Shown piece by piece: positions 5,880 to 7,066 of a stretch of DNA of 7,066 nt. The notes beneath the pieces are model-generated. The model worked only from the letters and a program-made list of their open reading frames with translations, ran no database searches and was not told the DNA's origin. Location of the stretch: assembly GCA_028712045.1 (NCBI GenBank), contig JAQTRA010000049.1, positions 1 through 7,066 of the forward strand, in the 5' to 3' direction. Source of the stretch: Candidatus Omnitrophota bacterium. GTDB taxonomy: Bacteria > Omnitrophota > Koll11 > Gygaellales > Profunditerraquicolaceae. Each line of letters opens with the position of its first letter. The first letter of the stretch is position 1. The position numbers and the translations under genes are program-made.

Positions 5880-6767
5880 ATGAAAGAACTCATTGATTCG
5901 TTTTTAGATTATCTTTCAGTTGAGCGTGGCCTGGCCAAAAATACGATTACGGCCTATCGTGAAGATCTGAATATCTATTTGGATTTTATTTCTTCGTGCG
6001 GCATAAATGCTCTTTCTAAAATAACCAAGAATGATATTACTGAATTTATGCTTTTTGAAAAGAATAAAGGGATATCGCCCATTAGCATATCGCGCCGGTT
6101 AGCCGCCATACGGATGTTTCACCGTTTTTTAGCCAGGGAAAGGATACTAAAAACTGACCCGACTACCCTGATTGATTCGCCTAAGCTTTGGAAGAAAGTC
6201 CCGGATACGCTTTCTTTAAATGAAGTAGAGTTGTTGATCGCCCAACCTGATCCGCGTAATTTTCAGGGAGCCCGGGACAGGGCAATTTTAGAATCTCTTT
6301 ATGCTACCGGCATGCGTGTATCTGAGGCCACCAATCTTAAAGCGAGTAATATAAATTTAGATATTGGTTTCCTGCGTTGTATCGGCAAGGGTAACAAAGA
6401 ACGGGTTATCCCCTTAGGCAAGAAAGCGATTCAGAGTATTAAAAGATACCTGGAGTTCAGCCGTTTGCATTTTTTAAAGAAGAAAACTTCGGAGTTTCTT
6501 TTTATTAATCGTTCAGGAAACAAGATATCCCGGCAATCCATCTGGAAATTAATTAAGCAGTATGCTTTACAGGCAAGGATAAAAAAACCGATAAAAGTAC
6601 ATACTTTAAGGCATTCATTTGCGACGCATTTATTAGAAAGAGGCGCGGATCTGCGTTCGGTTCAGGAGATGCTTGGCCACTCGAATATTTCGACCACCCA
6701 GATTTATACGCATATCGATAAGGACCGGCTTAAGTCGATTCATAAAATGTTCCATCCCCGGCCGTAG
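5880..6767 (+). CDS. xerD: Site-specific tyrosine recombinase XerD
   Basis: XerD acts with XerC at the chromosomal dif site to resolve chromosome dimers under FtsK control. The 295 residues include an N-terminal SAM-like core-binding domain (about 1-90, with SVERGLAKNTITAYREDL) and a C-terminal catalytic domain with all active-site residues: Arg146 (ATGMRVSEA), Lys170 (GKGNKER), His241 and Arg244 (HTLRHSFATHLL), His267 (LGHSNISTTQ) and nucleophile Tyr276 (IYTHI). The PKLWKKVPDTLS linker and the C-terminal HPRP ending resemble E. coli XerD more than XerC; organisms with a single Xer protein would blur this distinction. It starts immediately after the hydrolase stop, with no Shine-Dalgarno, so translation is likely coupled. 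It ends in tandem in-frame stops (TAG TAA). Nothing suggests an integrase of a mobile element: the size, motifs and operon setting are those of the housekeeping enzyme. Confidence 0.93.
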   Translation: MKELIDSFLDYLSVERGLAKNTITAYREDLNIYLDFISSCGINALSKITKNDITEFMLFEKNKGISPISISRRLAAIRMFHRFLARERILKTDPTTLIDSPKLWKKVPDTLSLNEVELLIAQPDPRNFQGARDRAILESLYATGMRVSEATNLKASNINLDIGFLRCIGKGNKERVIPLGKKAIQSIKRYLEFSRLHFLKKKTSEFLFINRSGNKISRQSIWKLIKQYALQARIKKPIKVHTLRHSFATHLLERGADLRSVQEMLGHSNISTTQIYTHIDKDRLKSIHKMFHPRP

Positions 6768-6780
6768 TAAGAGCAGGAAT

Positions 6781-6784
6781 AGGT
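6781..6784 (+). promoter_or_regulatory. Shine-Dalgarno of the nucleotidyltransferase gene
   Basis: AGGT ends 5 bases before the ATG at 6790, and a second AGGA sits at 6775-6778. Either is placed plausibly for ribosome binding, and together they support the chosen start. The 22-base gap from xerD contains no promoter that I can see. Confidence 0.5.
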
Positions 6785-6789
6785 AAGCT

Positions 6790-7066
6790 ATGAAAAAATA
6801 TTTAAAAAATCTGCCTCAAGAAATAAAATATCTGATTAACGCAGCTCAAAAGGTTTCCGGTGAAACCAAGATGCCGGCTTATCTGGTGGGCGGGTTTGTG
6901 CGTGATTTAATCCTCGGGGTCAAGAACTTTGATTTAGATATTACGGTTGAAGGAAGCGGCATACTTTTTGCGGATAAACTGGCTAATCAGCTAAAAGCAA
7001 AATTAAATATCCATGAACGGTTTGGAACGGCCACATTAATTTTAAAAAATGGCACAAAAATTGATG
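6790..7066 (+). CDS. tRNA CCA-adding-type nucleotidyltransferase / poly(A) polymerase family (3' end missing)
   Basis: The first 92 codons of a class II nucleotidyltransferase, running off the window edge. The head-domain signature is clear: YLVGGFVRDLILG (GGxVRD, residues 34-39) followed by the catalytic carboxylates Asp48 and Asp50 in FDLDITVEG, and then HERFGTATLIL. These enzymes add C, C and A to tRNA 3' ends, or act as CC-adding, A-adding or poly(A) polymerases. The VEGxGI and HxxFGTA wording is shared with split CC-/A-adding enzymes and longer multidomain relatives, so specificity cannot be set from this fragment. It lies 22 bases after xerD, probably in the same operon. The tRNA-Pro in this window has no encoded CCA, so such an activity is needed. 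The ATG was chosen for its upstream Shine-Dalgarno and the normal distance to GGxVRD. Confidence 0.93.
   Translation, partial: MKKYLKNLPQEIKYLINAAQKVSGETKMPAYLVGGFVRDLILGVKNFDLDITVEGSGILFADKLANQLKAKLNIHERFGTATLILKNGTKID

Overview
The window reads as an ordinary, gene-dense bacterial chromosome segment. All genes are on the + strand, packed with 4-base overlaps or zero spacing, in moderately AT-rich DNA. The lipobox-bearing protein and housekeeping set indicate a bacterium, probably with a Gram-negative-type envelope. The gene order and the style of the small lipoprotein recall uncultivated lineages such as Omnitrophota, but that is an impression and not something the sequence proves.

Left block (1-2243): the C-terminal two thirds of a PHP-domain phosphoesterase (TrpH/YciV type), overlapping by 4 bases with ribD (bifunctional pyrimidine deaminase/reductase), which is followed with no spacer by ribE (riboflavin synthase). 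RibD supplies early steps of flavin synthesis and RibE the last one. RibBA and RibH are not in the window.

Middle (2244-2485), the only sizeable non-coding stretch: a strong-looking extended -10 promoter, a tRNA-Pro (anticodon CGG, CCA tail not encoded), then two abutting inverted-repeat elements. The first can fold into a three-way junction and the second into a long hairpin. The second places the Shine-Dalgarno sequence of the next gene inside its stem. No intrinsic terminator is visible, so the tRNA promoter may also serve the downstream operon.

Right block (2486-7066): acyP (acylphosphatase), ligA (NAD+-dependent DNA ligase), a small helical lipoprotein of unknown function, a glyoxalase II-like metallo-beta-lactamase-fold hydrolase, xerD (tyrosine recombinase for chromosome dimer resolution), and the start of a tRNA CCA-adding-type nucleotidyltransferase cut off by the window edge. 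From ligA onward the junctions suggest one transcript. The last gene can be linked to the tRNA, which needs post-transcriptional CCA addition.

I saw no CRISPR array, insertion sequence, prophage, toxin-antitoxin or defence system. The most unusual signal is the structured palindromic region at 2380-2481.
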